The translations under genes and the position numbers were made by a program. Below, one piece after another: positions 63,801 through 64,000 of a stretch of 64,000 nucleotides of DNA; the first letter of the stretch is position 1, and each line of letters starts with the position of its first letter. The stretch is from the NCBI RefSeq assembly GCF_003369915.1, contig NC_046677.1, forward strand, positions 21,346,913-21,410,912, read 5' to 3'. The notes under the pieces were generated by a model that was not told the DNA's origin, made no database searches, and saw only the letters and a program-made list of their open reading frames with translations. The stretch comes from Drosophila miranda. Lineage: Eukaryota; Arthropoda; Insecta; Diptera; Drosophilidae.

Positions 63801-64000
63801 GTTTTCCTTGTAATAAATGGTAAAATTACAAGAACATTAAAAACTAATTTAACTAATTTTAGATCTTTTTTTTGTTTAACAAAAAATTTAAAAAACAATT
63901 CTTTCAAATTGCGCCTATGAAAGTTTTCAAACTTATATACAATTGTTTAATTAATCGAATAAAGGTAATTTATCTATAAAAAATTGCAATGGAAAAGCTC
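57873..64000. other. non-coding region, regulatory-like islands, no supported gene
   Basis: AT-rich ends surround GC-richer islands with GAGA and CT repeats at about 58.2-59.05, 59.7-60.6 and 61.1-62.65 kb. On the minus strand 60.1-59.7 kb reads like a promoter with a CT run followed by a CAA-rich leader, so a distal first exon of a minus-strand transcript is possible. No protein gene is recognised up to the window end. Confidence 0.35.

Noticed and set aside
1..64000. CRISPR arrays, bacterial operons, tRNA/rRNA genes, complete transposons
   Set aside because: None seen. The window is ordinary insect nuclear DNA, and I could not identify terminal repeats or transposase/reverse transcriptase frames.

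Overview
This window is nuclear DNA from a Drosophila species. Its six recognisable genes have short introns (mostly 60-75 nt, with a few long ones), consensus GTRAGT donors, CAG/CAA-rich coding repeats and long AT-rich 3' UTRs. Gene content and order (fusl, an acylphosphatase, cype, Ncoa6, a carbohydrate sulfotransferase, vri) match what I remember of D. melanogaster 2L around 25C-D (Muller element B). I cannot name the species from sequence alone.

Layout. 1-5745: probable upstream/leader-intron DNA of fuseless. 5746-9021: fusl, + strand, five coding exons. 10742-11447: a small acylphosphatase gene, +. 11605-12140: cype (COX subunit 6C), -, convergent with it. About 13.0-25.4 kb: Ncoa6, +, six coding exons and about 2390 aa. 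Its TGA is followed in frame by another 209 sense codons, which is the most striking feature here. About 25.9-29.9 kb: a type II Golgi sulfotransferase, +. 30677-30955: a 74-aa two-exon gene. About 32.0-41.0 kb: vrille, -, three coding exons (750 aa), with a TATA box plus CACGTG E-box promoter near 41.0 kb and four further CACGTG boxes between 38.4 and 40.3 kb. 41-64 kb: mostly non-coding DNA with GA/CA-rich islands and one decayed five-exon DUF4806-like gene at 56969-57872.

Function. The genes are a syntenic neighbourhood, not an operon. fusl is a presynaptic multi-pass membrane protein. cype is a mitochondrial respiratory-chain subunit. Ncoa6 is a coactivator of the Trr (MLL3/4-type) histone methyltransferase complex. 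The sulfotransferase modifies Golgi glycans. vri is a bZIP repressor of the circadian loop, itself activated through E-boxes by CLK/CYC.

Exon joins were made by eye from splice consensus, reading-frame continuity and remembered family sequences. No alignment or transcript data were available.
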